Below, in pieces: positions 1 through 7,776 of a stretch of 64,000 nucleotides of DNA. The position numbers and the translations under genes were made by a program. The stretch's first letter is position 1, and each line of letters starts with the position of its first letter. This stretch comes from Myxococcales bacterium (GTDB taxonomy: Bacteria > Myxococcota_A > Bradymonadia > UBA7976 > UBA1532). A model generated the notes under the pieces. It worked only from the letters and a program-made list of their open reading frames with translations, was not told the origin of the DNA and did not search any database. The stretch spans positions 1 through 64,000 of the forward strand of contig JACKDN010000023.1 of NCBI GenBank assembly GCA_020633465.1. Direction: 5' to 3'.

Positions 1-127
1 GCCGCGCGCATCGTCGTCTCCCCGTCTGCTGCCGTCCCTCTACCCGAAGGCCGGCGCCGGGCACAACGCGCATGGACGCGCCCCCGGCCGGGGTGGTAGA
101 TGGCAGGTTCCGCATCCGGGGGGTTCC

Positions 128-3100
128 ATGCGACGGATCGCGTTGTTCCTGGGGGCCGCGCTCTTCTGGGCCTGTGACGACGGCGACGACACCAACACGG
201 TCGTCCCCGTGCCCGACACGGGCGTCGAAGACGCGCGCGTGACGCCGATGGACATGGCGCTGCCCGACGCCACGCGCCCGGATGCAGGACCGCCGGCCGA
301 CGGCGGCGCCGACGCCGCGGACGCCGCCCTCGCCGACGCGGGCGACGGGGGCATCGCCGCCTGCGCCAACCGCATGGACGACGACGGCGACGGCTTGATC
401 GACTTCCCGCTCGACCCCGGCTGCGCCGACGCCGCCGACACCGACGAGGTCGATCCCGCCAACCCGGCATGCAGCGACGGTGACGACAACGACGGGGACG
501 GCCGCACCGACTTCCCCGACGATCCCGGCTGCGCCGACACCGCCGATCCCAACGAGGACAGCGCCTGCGGCGCCACCGAGCACGACGTGCAGGACATCTC
601 GAACCTGACGATGGTGCAGGGCACCACGGTCGGCCGCCCGGCGGTGCTGAACGGCTGCCGCACCAACAACGCGCCCGAGGCCGTCTTCCGCTTCACCCTG
701 CGCGAGAACGTCGAGCGCATCGTCGCCAGCACCGACGGCTCGGCCTTCGACACCCTGCTGGGCATCCGCAAGGTGTGCGACGACGACGCCGACGATCGGT
801 GGTGCAACGACGACGAGGCCGACGGCATCCGCACCAGCTACCTCGAGGTGCCCCTCGCCACGCGCGGCGACTACTTCGTCATCGTCGACGGCTTCCTCGA
901 AGAGCAGGGCCCCTTCACGCTGAGCCTGCGGGCGGAGCTGCCCGACGGCCTGCCCTGCCCGCCCGAGGGCGGCATCGTGCAGTGCCGCCTGGGCAGCGCC
1001 TGCGTCGACGGCCTGTGCGCGCCCGCCGCCTGCGCCAACCGCCAGGACGACGACGTCGACGGCCGCCTCGACTACCCCAACGATCCCGGCTGCGAGAGCC
1101 CCAGCGACGACGACGAGACCGATCCCGAGGTGCCGCCCCAGTGCGCCAACGGCTTCGACGACGACGGCGACGGCGACATCGACTACCCCGACGACGAGCA
1201 CTGCCGCTCGGCGGCCGACGACGACGAGTTCCCGCCGCCCCAGTGCAGCGACCGCCGCGACAACGATCAGGACGGCCTGATCGACCTGGGCGATCCCGGC
1301 TGCCAGGGCGATCCGAACCGCGACGACGAGTTCAACGTGCCCGCCTGCCGCAACGCGGTGGACGACGACGGCGACGGCGCGATCGACTACCCGACCGATC
1401 CCGGCTGCGCCGTGCCCGACGATCAGGACGAGACGGACCCCGATCCCCTGCCCGCCTGCAGCAACGGCGAGGACGACGACGGCGACGGCCTGGTCGACTG
1501 GCCCGAGGACGTCGAGAGCTGCCTGTTCGCCGCCGACCCCACCGAGGACGATCCCTGCGAGCGCGCCGAGCCCGAGCTGATCGCGGGCCTCGCGACCACG
1601 CGCGGCAACACCAACGACGCGGTGAACGACTTCGAGGGCACCTGCGGCCCGGGCTCGGGCGCCGAGGATCTGCTGCTGTGGCGGGTGGCCGAGGATCGCC
1701 CCCTGGCCGGCCTGGTGCTGGACACGCGCGACAGCGACTTCGACACCGTGGTCTACGCGCGCGCCGGCTGCGGCGGGCCGGAGCTGGGCTGCGACGACGA
1801 CAGCGGCGACGTCTTCGGCTCGGCGCGGCTGGAGCTGGGCCCCGCCGGCCCGGGCAGCGACCTGTGGATCCACGTCGACGCGGGCAACCCGCGCGTCAGC
1901 GGCATCTGGCGCATGCGCATCACCGCGCGCCTGGCCGACGGCGCCAACTGCGGCCCGCCCGGCGCCTGGACCTGCGCCGACGGCCTCGCCTGCCGCGCGG
2001 GCACCTGCGTGACGGCGGCCTGCGCCAACGGCGAGGACGACGACGGCGACGGCCTGATCGACTACCCCTTCGAGCCCGGCTGCGACGCGCTGAGCGACGA
2101 CGACGAGACCGATCCCGCCGTGCCGCCCCAGTGCGCCAACGGCTTCGACGACGACGAGGACGGCCTGACCGACTTCGGCGAAGACCCCCGCTGCGAGGCG
2201 GCCGCCGACGACTTCGAGGGCGCCGACTGCGCCGACGGCCGCGACAACGACGGCGACGGCAACATCGACTTCGACCGCGACGGCGACGGCTTCCGCGACA
2301 TCAACGCCGACTTCGAGTGCGCCTGCGCGAACGACGAGCTCGAGACACGGCAGCCGGCCTGCCAGGACGGCTGCGACAACGACGGCGACGGGCTGATCGA
2401 CCTCGAGGACATCGGCTGCGACGGCCCCGACGACACCAACGAGTTCAACCCGCCGCAGTGCTCGGACGGCGTGGACAACAACGAGAACGGCGTCGCGGAC
2501 TACCCGGCCGATCCGGGGTGCAACAGCGAGGACGATCCGCTGGAAGAGACGCTGGACGTGCTGCCGGCGTGCGCCGACGGGATCGACAACGACGACGACG
2601 GGTTCGTCGACTTCGCGGGCGGCGACGACGGGTGCATCGCCGCGGCCGACGACAGCGAGCTGGGGCCCTGCGACGAAGAGCAGCCGCTGCTGCCGCCGCT
2701 GCCGGTGCGGGGCAGCACGTTCGGGGGGCTGGACCAGCACACGCCGGGCTGCGGCTTCAGCGAGGCGCCCGATCGTATGTTCCGGGTGCCGGTGCCCTAC
2801 CCCGCGCAGGTGACGGTGGACACGCTGGGCAGCAGCTTCGACACGGTGCTGTACGCGCGGCGCGCGTGCACGCCGACCGAGGGCTGCCCGCTGCTGCCTC
2901 CGCCCGACGGCGACGGCGGCGCGCCGGTCGATCTCGGCGTCGAGGATGCCGGGGCCGAGCCCGACGCCGACGCGCTGGACGCGGGGGTGCCCGACGCGGC
3001 CGACCTGGGGCCGATCGAGGACGCCGGGATCGAGGCCGACGCGGCCGACGCGCTGGTCGACGCCGCCGTCGAGATGCTCGGCTTCGGCGCGCTGGGCGAA

Positions 3101-3559
3101 GAGGATCTGGGCGCCGAGGATCTGGGCCCCGAGGACTTCGGGGTCGAGGATGCGGGCGCCGAGGACCTGGGCCCGCCCGTCGAGCTCGACATGGGCCCGC
3201 CCGTCGAGCTCGACATGGGCCCGCCGATCGAGCTCGACGCGAGCGCCGACGCCGCGATCGACGCGGCCGTCGACGCCGGCCCGCCGATGTGCATGCCCGA
3301 GCCCACCGAGATCGCCTGCAACGACGACGCGCAGGGCGTGCAGAGCCGCATCACGTTCCAGTGGGAGGGCGGCGACGTGTTCGTGGTGGTCGACGGCTTC
3401 GGCAGCAACAGCGGCGACTACACGCTGAACGTGCGGGCGACCTACCCCGCCGGCGGCCAGTGCGGCCCCGACACCGTGCCCTACGCCGTCTGCGCCGACG
3501 GCACCGCCTGCCAGCCCGACGACGCGGCCGGCTTCCCCACCTGCCAGCCCGCCCCCTGA
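128..3559 (+). CDS. Asp-rich repeat surface lipoprotein with three beta-sandwich domains
   Basis: 1143 residues. The N-terminus is a lipoprotein signal with lipobox LFWAC (lipid Cys16), followed by an Ala/Asp-rich linker to about residue 75. I count 13 repeats of the type C-N-x2-DDDGDG-x-ID-x3-DPGC-x4-D-x-DE, in three blocks of 2, 5 and 6. Each block is followed by a homologous beta-sandwich-like domain recognisable by an FDT-[LV]-x-YA-like strand, a Cys pair, C-x-DD and a late VDG/VDA strand. The DxDxDG loops are typical Ca2+-binding motifs, so a calcium-stabilised surface protein is inferred. The third sandwich is split by an Asp/Ala/Glu-rich insert. It is an outer-surface lipoprotein of unknown function. 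No homologue is named. Start chosen because the signal peptide begins there. Confidence 0.85.
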   Translation: MRRIALFLGAALFWACDDGDDTNTVVPVPDTGVEDARVTPMDMALPDATRPDAGPPADGGADAADAALADAGDGGIAACANRMDDDGDGLIDFPLDPGCADAADTDEVDPANPACSDGDDNDGDGRTDFPDDPGCADTADPNEDSACGATEHDVQDISNLTMVQGTTVGRPAVLNGCRTNNAPEAVFRFTLRENVERIVASTDGSAFDTLLGIRKVCDDDADDRWCNDDEADGIRTSYLEVPLATRGDYFVIVDGFLEEQGPFTLSLRAELPDGLPCPPEGGIVQCRLGSACVDGLCAPAACANRQDDDVDGRLDYPNDPGCESPSDDDETDPEVPPQCANGFDDDGDGDIDYPDDEHCRSAADDDEFPPPQCSDRRDNDQDGLIDLGDPGCQGDPNRDDEFNVPACRNAVDDDGDGAIDYPTDPGCAVPDDQDETDPDPLPACSNGEDDDGDGLVDWPEDVESCLFAADPTEDDPCERAEPELIAGLATTRGNTNDAVNDFEGTCGPGSGAEDLLLWRVAEDRPLAGLVLDTRDSDFDTVVYARAGCGGPELGCDDDSGDVFGSARLELGPAGPGSDLWIHVDAGNPRVSGIWRMRITARLADGANCGPPGAWTCADGLACRAGTCVTAACANGEDDDGDGLIDYPFEPGCDALSDDDETDPAVPPQCANGFDDDEDGLTDFGEDPRCEAAADDFEGADCADGRDNDGDGNIDFDRDGDGFRDINADFECACANDELETRQPACQDGCDNDGDGLIDLEDIGCDGPDDTNEFNPPQCSDGVDNNENGVADYPADPGCNSEDDPLEETLDVLPACADGIDNDDDGFVDFAGGDDGCIAAADDSELGPCDEEQPLLPPLPVRGSTFGGLDQHTPGCGFSEAPDRMFRVPVPYPAQVTVDTLGSSFDTVLYARRACTPTEGCPLLPPPDGDGGAPVDLGVEDAGAEPDADALDAGVPDAADLGPIEDAGIEADAADALVDAAVEMLGFGALGEEDLGAEDLGPEDFGVEDAGAEDLGPPVELDMGPPVELDMGPPIELDASADAAIDAAVDAGPPMCMPEPTEIACNDDAQGVQSRITFQWEGGDVFVVVDGFGSNSGDYTLNVRATYPAGGQCGPDTVPYAVCADGTACQPDDAAGFPTCQPAP
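3167..3238 (+). repeat. Three tandem 24-bp repeats inside the Asp-rich lipoprotein gene
   Basis: Three head-to-tail 24-bp units (3167-3190, 3191-3214, 3215-3238) encode [L/M]GPPVELD-like octapeptides. Units 1 and 2 differ in one base and unit 3 has a CCGAT variation. The repeat lies in the low-complexity insert that interrupts the third beta-sandwich. It could expand or contract by slippage without a frameshift. Confidence 0.85.
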
Positions 3560-3572
3560 CGAAGCCCGAGAG

Positions 3573-4190
3573 ATGGCCGGACCCCGCAAGTACATCGCCG
3601 TCGCCGGCAACATCGGCGCGGGCAAGTCGACGCTAGTGGACTTCCTGCGCTACCGCTTCGACCTGACGCCCTTCCACGAGCCGAACGAGGACAACCCCTT
3701 CCTCACCGACTTCTACGGCGACATGCGGCGGTGGTCCTTCCACAGCCAGATCTTCTTCCTGACGCACAAGTTCCGGCTGCACCAGCAGCTGACCGACCAC
3801 CCCGGCACGGTGGTGCAGGATCGCACCATCTACGAAGACGCCGAGGTGTTCGCGAAGAACCTGCACCGGACGCGGCTGATGTCGGACGACGAGTACGGCA
3901 TCTACCGGACGCTGTACGACGGGGTGGTGCAGACGCTGCGGCCACCCGACCTGATGATCTACCTGCGCGCCACCGTGCGCACGGTGCGGCGGCGCATCAA
4001 GCTGCGCGGCCGGCCCGAAGAGCAGGACCTGCCCCTCGCCTACATCAAGCGCCTGCACGGGCTGTACGAAGAGTGGTTCGACGCGTACGACCGGTCGCCC
4101 ACGCTGGTGATCGAGGTCGACCGGCTGGACTACATCCAGAACATGGTCGACCGCATCGAGATCATTCGCACCATCGAGCGGTACCTCTGA
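3573..4190 (+). CDS. Deoxynucleoside kinase (deoxyadenosine/deoxyguanosine kinase family)
   Basis: 205 residues, normal for the dNK/dGK family. It phosphorylates deoxynucleosides for dNTP salvage in the cytosol. Visible motifs are the P-loop GNIGAGKST (about residues 12-20), an acidic EPNEDNPFL segment following strand 2, the DRTIYED signature (a DR-x3-ED motif with the catalytic base nearby), and an Arg-rich lid region, RTVRRRIKLRGR. It begins 13 nt after the preceding lipoprotein gene, preceded by a purine-rich GAGAG. Substrate preference (dA, dG, dC) cannot be read from the sequence. The following gene has its own promoter, so this is probably the end of the transcript. Confidence 0.9.
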   Translation: MAGPRKYIAVAGNIGAGKSTLVDFLRYRFDLTPFHEPNEDNPFLTDFYGDMRRWSFHSQIFFLTHKFRLHQQLTDHPGTVVQDRTIYEDAEVFAKNLHRTRLMSDDEYGIYRTLYDGVVQTLRPPDLMIYLRATVRTVRRRIKLRGRPEEQDLPLAYIKRLHGLYEEWFDAYDRSPTLVIEVDRLDYIQNMVDRIEIIRTIERYL

Positions 4191-4319
4191 CCCGACCTCG
4201 GCGGCGCCAGCCCGCGCCCGCTCCCGCCCGAAGATGACCGATTCCGGCCGCGCCGTCCGCTGACCGTGCAGTCCGACCGCACGGATGGAATGTGAGTTTC
4301 GAATACCGAATTGGACCCC

Positions 4320-4348
4320 TTGACCGCCCTTCGGCGGAGGCCTACATT
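4320..4348 (+). promoter_or_regulatory. Predicted sigma-70-type promoter of the MerR/sigma operon
   Basis: TTGACC at 4320-4325 and TACATT at 4343-4348 are separated by exactly 17 bp. This is the best -35/-10 pair in the first 10 kb. Transcription would start near 4355, just before the palindromic operator and 45 nt before the preferred MerR start codon. This also rules out the upstream GTG at 4292 as the start. Confidence 0.7.
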
Positions 4349-4358
4349 GCGAACGCTG

Positions 4359-4380
4359 ACCTTGACGTCAACGTCAAGGT
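4359..4380. promoter_or_regulatory. MerR-type palindromic operator
   Basis: Perfect inverted repeat: arms ACCTTGACGT and ACGTCAAGGT with a 2-nt centre (CA). MerR-family proteins bind such dyads with outer half-sites ending in CAAGGT. The site lies just downstream of the predicted start of transcription and 20 nt before the MerR ATG, so autoregulation is the likely use. The core TTGACGT-x2-ACGTCAA also resembles the TTnACGTnnACGTnAA sites I recall for LiuR-like MerR regulators of acyl-CoA catabolism. Confidence 0.75.
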
Positions 4381-4399
4381 TGAGCCGGAGAGGGCGACG

Positions 4400-4939
4400 A
4401 TGGCGGACGAGGGCGAGAAGGCGATGACCATCGGGCAGCTGGCCGCCCAGGTCGGCAAGACGCCCCGGGCCCTGCGCCTGTACGAGGAGCTGGGGCTCAT
4501 CCTCCCCAACGGTCGCAGCAAGGGCGGCTTCCGCTTGTACGGCGACGAGGCCCTGGCCCGCCTGCGCTGGGTCATCGAGCTGACCGATCTGGGCCTGCCC
4601 CTGGCCGACATCCAAGGCATGCTGGCCGACATCGCGGCGGCTCGGACCGGCGGCGCCGGCATGGACATCCTGCGCGCCCGCTACGTCGAGCGCCGCGCCG
4701 ACATCGAGGCGCAGATCCGCCAGCTCGAGACCCTGCGCCGCGGGCTGGACAAGGCCCTCGGCTATCTCGAGCGGTGCCGGCCCTGCACCCGCGGGCCCAT
4801 CCCCCAGGCCTGCCACGACTGCGTGCAGACCACCGGCGACGCCCTGCCCGACATGGTGCGCGGGCTGCTGGCCCAGCCCCCCGCCGATTCGACCGATCCC
4901 TGCCAGCGACTGAACGCGAACGACGAAGAAAGGTCGTGA
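4400..4939 (+). CDS. MerR-family transcriptional regulator with a C-terminal four-cysteine motif
   Basis: 179 residues from ATG 4400, preceded by a GGAG-containing purine tract. The N-terminal winged HTH (residues about 9-78) has the usual MTIGQLA..., T-x2-LR-x-YE-x-LGL and F-R-x-Y signatures. A coiled-coil dimerisation helix follows (about 92-125). The C-terminus holds C126-x2-C129-x8-C138-x2-C141, a possible metal or redox-sensing site, plus C168. The operator in its own leader suggests autoregulation. The gene ends 2 nt before the sigma factor start, so the two are co-transcribed. A longer form from GTG 4292 would start upstream of the promoter and is rejected. The ligand is unknown. Confidence 0.88.
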   Translation: MADEGEKAMTIGQLAAQVGKTPRALRLYEELGLILPNGRSKGGFRLYGDEALARLRWVIELTDLGLPLADIQGMLADIAAARTGGAGMDILRARYVERRADIEAQIRQLETLRRGLDKALGYLERCRPCTRGPIPQACHDCVQTTGDALPDMVRGLLAQPPADSTDPCQRLNANDEERS

Positions 4940-4941
4940 CG

Positions 4942-5541
4942 ATGATTACCCCGAACGAACCGCTGCTGACCCTCGAAGAGGAGCAAGCTCTCGTCGCGCG
5001 GGCGCAGAGCGGTGAGGTGCGGGCGATGGATCGCCTGCTCGGCGCCCACTACAAGCAGATGTACCACGTGGCCTTGAAGATCACGCGCGACCCGGTGAAG
5101 GCCGAGGACGTGACGCAGGAGGCCGCGGTGCAGGTGCTGCGCCGCATCGAGCAGTTCCGCAGCGAGGCGCGCTTCGGCTCGTGGCTGTGCCGCATCGTGG
5201 TCAACACCGCGCTGCTGCGCCACCGGCGCGAGAAGCGGCTGGTGCCGACGCCGGAGATCTTCTCGCCCCTCGCGGCGGCGCGCGAGCCCGGCCCGGACAA
5301 GCTGGCCAGCGACCGCGAGCTGCTGAACATGACCGACGCGTTCCTGGCCGACCTGCGCGATGGCGACCGCGAGCTGTTCATGCGGCGCTTCGTCGACGGG
5401 CTGTCGCTGAAGCGCATCTCGAAGGAGACGGGGCTGTCGCTGCCGGCGCTGAAGAGCCGCTTCCACCGGGCGCGCCTGCGGCTGAAGGAAGAGAGCGATC
5501 GGGCCTCGTGGGGCGCCGACTGGGTCGACGCCGCGGCCTGA
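4942..5541 (+). CDS. RNA polymerase sigma factor, ECF-like
   Basis: 199 residues. Region 2 (about residues 25-90) includes a typical D-x-EDVTQEA motif and W-x-CRI-VVNTALLRHRR (promoter melting and -10 recognition). Region 4 (about 135-190) is a HTH of the form LS-x-K-x-IS-x-ETGLS-x-PALKSR-x-HRARLRLKE. There is no region 1.1 or 3, as expected for ECF sigma factors. It starts 2 nt after the MerR gene, with an AGAAAGG ribosome site inside that gene, so its level is probably set by the MerR operator. No anti-sigma factor gene lies next to it, so control may be transcriptional. The stop is 6 nt from the convergent antiporter stop. Target promoters are unknown. Confidence 0.88.
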   Translation: MITPNEPLLTLEEEQALVARAQSGEVRAMDRLLGAHYKQMYHVALKITRDPVKAEDVTQEAAVQVLRRIEQFRSEARFGSWLCRIVVNTALLRHRREKRLVPTPEIFSPLAAAREPGPDKLASDRELLNMTDAFLADLRDGDRELFMRRFVDGLSLKRISKETGLSLPALKSRFHRARLRLKEESDRASWGADWVDAAA

Positions 5542-5547
5542 GCGGCG

Positions 5548-6495
5548 TCAGGCGCCGGCCGTCGCGGTGAACGCCAGCCAGGTCAGGAAGCCCGCGTAGG
5601 TCGCGGCCAAGAGGCCGCCCTCGACGCGGGTGACCTTGCGGTCGGTCGCCATCATCACCCACATCACCGCGGTCAGCCCGATCATCAGCCCGAGCTCGAC
5701 GGTCATCTCGGCCACCGGCGCCTTCATCGGTCGGATGACAGAGGCCGTGCCCAGCACGAAAGCCAGGTTGAACAGGTTGCTGCCCACGACGTTGCCGATG
5801 GCGATGCCCGGGTGGCCCTTGACGGCGCCGGCGACGCACGCGGCCAGCTCGGGCAGCGAGGTGCCCACCGCGACGATGGTGAGGCCGATCACCCGCTCGC
5901 TGATGCCGAACTGTCGGGCGATGGTCGAGCCGCCGTCCACCATGAAGTGCGCGCCGCCCACCAACCCGACCAGGCCCACGACCGTCAGCAGGATGGACTT
6001 GCCCACGCTGCCCGGCGGCTCCGAGGCGTCCGGCTCGTCGCTGCTGACGTCGGGGGTCTTCAGCCCCATGATGGTGAAGCCGAGCGCCACGGCGACCAGC
6101 ACCGCGCCCTCCCAGAGGACGACCACGCCGTCGACGAAGAAGTAGATGCCGGCGGCGGTGGTCAGCAGCAGCAGCGGGAGGTCGCGGGTCAACAGCGCCT
6201 TCGACTGGATCACGATCGGGTGGATGAGGGCGGTGACGCCCAGTACGAGGCCGATGTTGGCGACGTTGCTGCCGACGATGTTGCCCACCGCGATGTCGTC
6301 GACGCCGCGGTAGCTGGCGATGATCGAGACGACGAGCTCGGGCAGGCTGGTGCCGTAGGCGATGACCGTCATGCCCACCACCAGGGGGGGCACGCCGAAG
6401 CGCTGCGCGAGGCCGACGGCCCCGTCGACCATCCAGTCGGACGACTTGACCAGGGCGATCAACCCGCCCACGAGGGACACGACGGCGAGGAGCAT
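5548..6495 (-). CDS. Calcium/sodium antiporter (CaCA family, YrbG-like)
   Basis: 315 residues from ATG 6495; upstream in-frame sequence is hydrophilic and unlike the family. The protein is an inverted duplication of about five membrane helices each. Both alpha repeats are visible: GTSLPELVVS with GNIVGSN in the first half, and GTSLPELAACVAG with GNVVGSN in the second. A hydrophilic loop (about residues 140-165, rich in D, E, S and P) separates the halves. Family members exchange Ca2+ for Na+ across the inner membrane. The gene begins 41 nt after the lectin-like lipoprotein gene on the same strand. Given the abundance of calcium-binding repeat proteins here, a role in calcium export is plausible. 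Confidence 0.92.
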   Translation of the reverse strand: MLLAVVSLVGGLIALVKSSDWMVDGAVGLAQRFGVPPLVVGMTVIAYGTSLPELVVSIIASYRGVDDIAVGNIVGSNVANIGLVLGVTALIHPIVIQSKALLTRDLPLLLLTTAAGIYFFVDGVVVLWEGAVLVAVALGFTIMGLKTPDVSSDEPDASEPPGSVGKSILLTVVGLVGLVGGAHFMVDGGSTIARQFGISERVIGLTIVAVGTSLPELAACVAGAVKGHPGIAIGNVVGSNLFNLAFVLGTASVIRPMKAPVAEMTVELGLMIGLTAVMWVMMATDRKVTRVEGGLLAATYAGFLTWLAFTATAGA

Positions 6496-6536
6496 GACGG
6501 GTTCGACCTCGGACTTCGGAGAGCGGTGAACGGCGA

Positions 6537-7574
6537 TCAGCGATCGAGCGCGCACGCAGGATGCGCGCCGGCGCTGCAGGGTCGCGCGGCGACGGCGCCG
6601 TCTGCGTCGACGACGGCGCAGTCGCCTTCGCCGCCGGGTATGTCGTCCAGCATCTCACCGTCCGGCCACGTCCAGGCGCCGTCCGTGCGCCGAGCCGCGA
6701 TCCAGCGCGGCGTGCCGCCGGCGCGGGCCGTCGCGGCGACCAGCGTCGCGGGGCTGATCGAGCGGAGATCGGCCAGACCGCCGCCCTCGGCCGCGCAGGT
6801 GTCTCGGGCGGTCGCGGCGTCGACCACGGCGGCGCAGATCAGGTAGCCCGCCGACGGCGAGCCCAAGGAGCCCAGAGGCGCGCAGGCGACGCAGGCCAGC
6901 AGATCACCGCCCGTGAGCGGGTGCAGCGCGCCGGGCAGCACCTGCGCGAAGCTGGCCTGGTCGGCGCACCGCCCCTCGGCGTCCGCGGGCGGGCGACAGA
7001 CGCCGCCGCCGAAGCGGGGGGCGCAGACGAGCCCCGGCTGGCACGGGCGCTCGGCGCTGCAGGCCCCGTCGACCGCGACGTCGCCGGCCGCGCCGCAGAG
7101 GGGCATCTCGAGCCCGTCCTCGACGCGGCAGGCTGCGCCCTCGGGGCAGTCGACCGTCGCCTCCTCGGGCCGACACGGCATGGTGCACGCGCCGATGCCC
7201 GGGCGAACGAGCGTGGCCAGGCAGCGGGCCACGGCGGTCAGCGGGTGCCCGCCCTCGTCGGCGTCGCGATAGCCCTCGGCGCAGGGATCCAGCGGCGCCT
7301 CGGTGTCGGGCACGCAGAAGCGCAGGCAGCGCGCGACGCCCAGCACCCGCAGGCAGCCGAGCCCCTCGCCGCAGTCCTCGGGGCCCTCGCACGCCGCGCC
7401 CTCGACGTAGGTGGGAGCCGGCGCGAGGCACACCGGCGCCCCGTCCCGGTCGACCGTGCAGTGCTGGCCCGAGGGACAACCGGTGTTGTCGGTGGGCTCG
7501 CAGCGCCGCGCGCTGCTGGACTCACCGCAGCCGACGGCGAGCGCGAGGATGGGGAGGAGGAGGGCTGGGCGCAC
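6537..7574 (-). CDS. Lipoprotein with Cys-rich repeats and a C-type-lectin-like domain
   Basis: 345 residues. It starts at GTG 7574, 7 nt after a TATCCT box, so the mRNA may be leaderless. The signal peptide ends in lipobox LAVGC (lipid Cys16). Residues 25-225 hold Cys-rich modules of the C-x-SGQ-x-C / C-x-EG-x-C kind common in myxobacterial surface proteins. Residues about 243-342 look like a C-type lectin fold: YLIC start, AR-x2-C-x5-G-x-LA-x-L helix, WIAARR (W291), WTWPDG (301-306), GDCAVV (C319), C333 and C341. The usual carbohydrate-binding EPN or QPD triplet is not evident, so sugar binding is uncertain. Confidence 0.82.
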   Translation of the reverse strand: MRPALLLPILALAVGCGESSSARRCEPTDNTGCPSGQHCTVDRDGAPVCLAPAPTYVEGAACEGPEDCGEGLGCLRVLGVARCLRFCVPDTEAPLDPCAEGYRDADEGGHPLTAVARCLATLVRPGIGACTMPCRPEEATVDCPEGAACRVEDGLEMPLCGAAGDVAVDGACSAERPCQPGLVCAPRFGGGVCRPPADAEGRCADQASFAQVLPGALHPLTGGDLLACVACAPLGSLGSPSAGYLICAAVVDAATARDTCAAEGGGLADLRSISPATLVAATARAGGTPRWIAARRTDGAWTWPDGEMLDDIPGGEGDCAVVDADGAVAARPCSAGAHPACALDR

Positions 7575-7581
7575 GGGCGGG

Positions 7582-7587
7582 AGGATA
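7582..7587 (-). promoter_or_regulatory. TATCCT -10-like box 7 nt before a GTG start
   Basis: On the minus strand TATCCT lies 7 nt upstream of the GTG at 7574. Transcription would begin at or next to the start codon (leaderless mRNA). No convincing -35 hexamer is seen 17 bp upstream. One of a set of similar sites in this window. Confidence 0.45.
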
Positions 7588-7776
7588 CCTCAACGGGTGC
7601 GCAGGCGCGCGACCGTCGGTAGGGCGGTTCAGCGCCAGCACCGAGTGGAGTGGCGGCTCCTGTCCGAGCGTACCTCCCACCGAAATCGAGAAGACCCCAG
7701 GAAAATCGGCGTGTCCGCGCAACACGCGCTTCCGCTGTCCGATAGAGGCCTCCGCCATCAGCCGCCGGAGGACCCC

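Noticed and set aside
4362..4367. TTGACG in the operator as a -35 box
   Set aside because: No suitable -10 sequence lies 16-19 bp downstream, and the promoter at 4320-4348 is better.
4292..4399. GTG at 4292 as the start of the MerR gene
   Set aside because: It lies upstream of a good promoter and operator and has no ribosome site, and the extra 36 residues do not match the family.
7411..7776. N-terminal extension of the transposase to an upstream ATG
   Set aside because: It overlaps the start and promoter of the minus-strand lipoprotein gene, and the extra residues do not resemble the family. GTG 7777 has a GGAGGA site.
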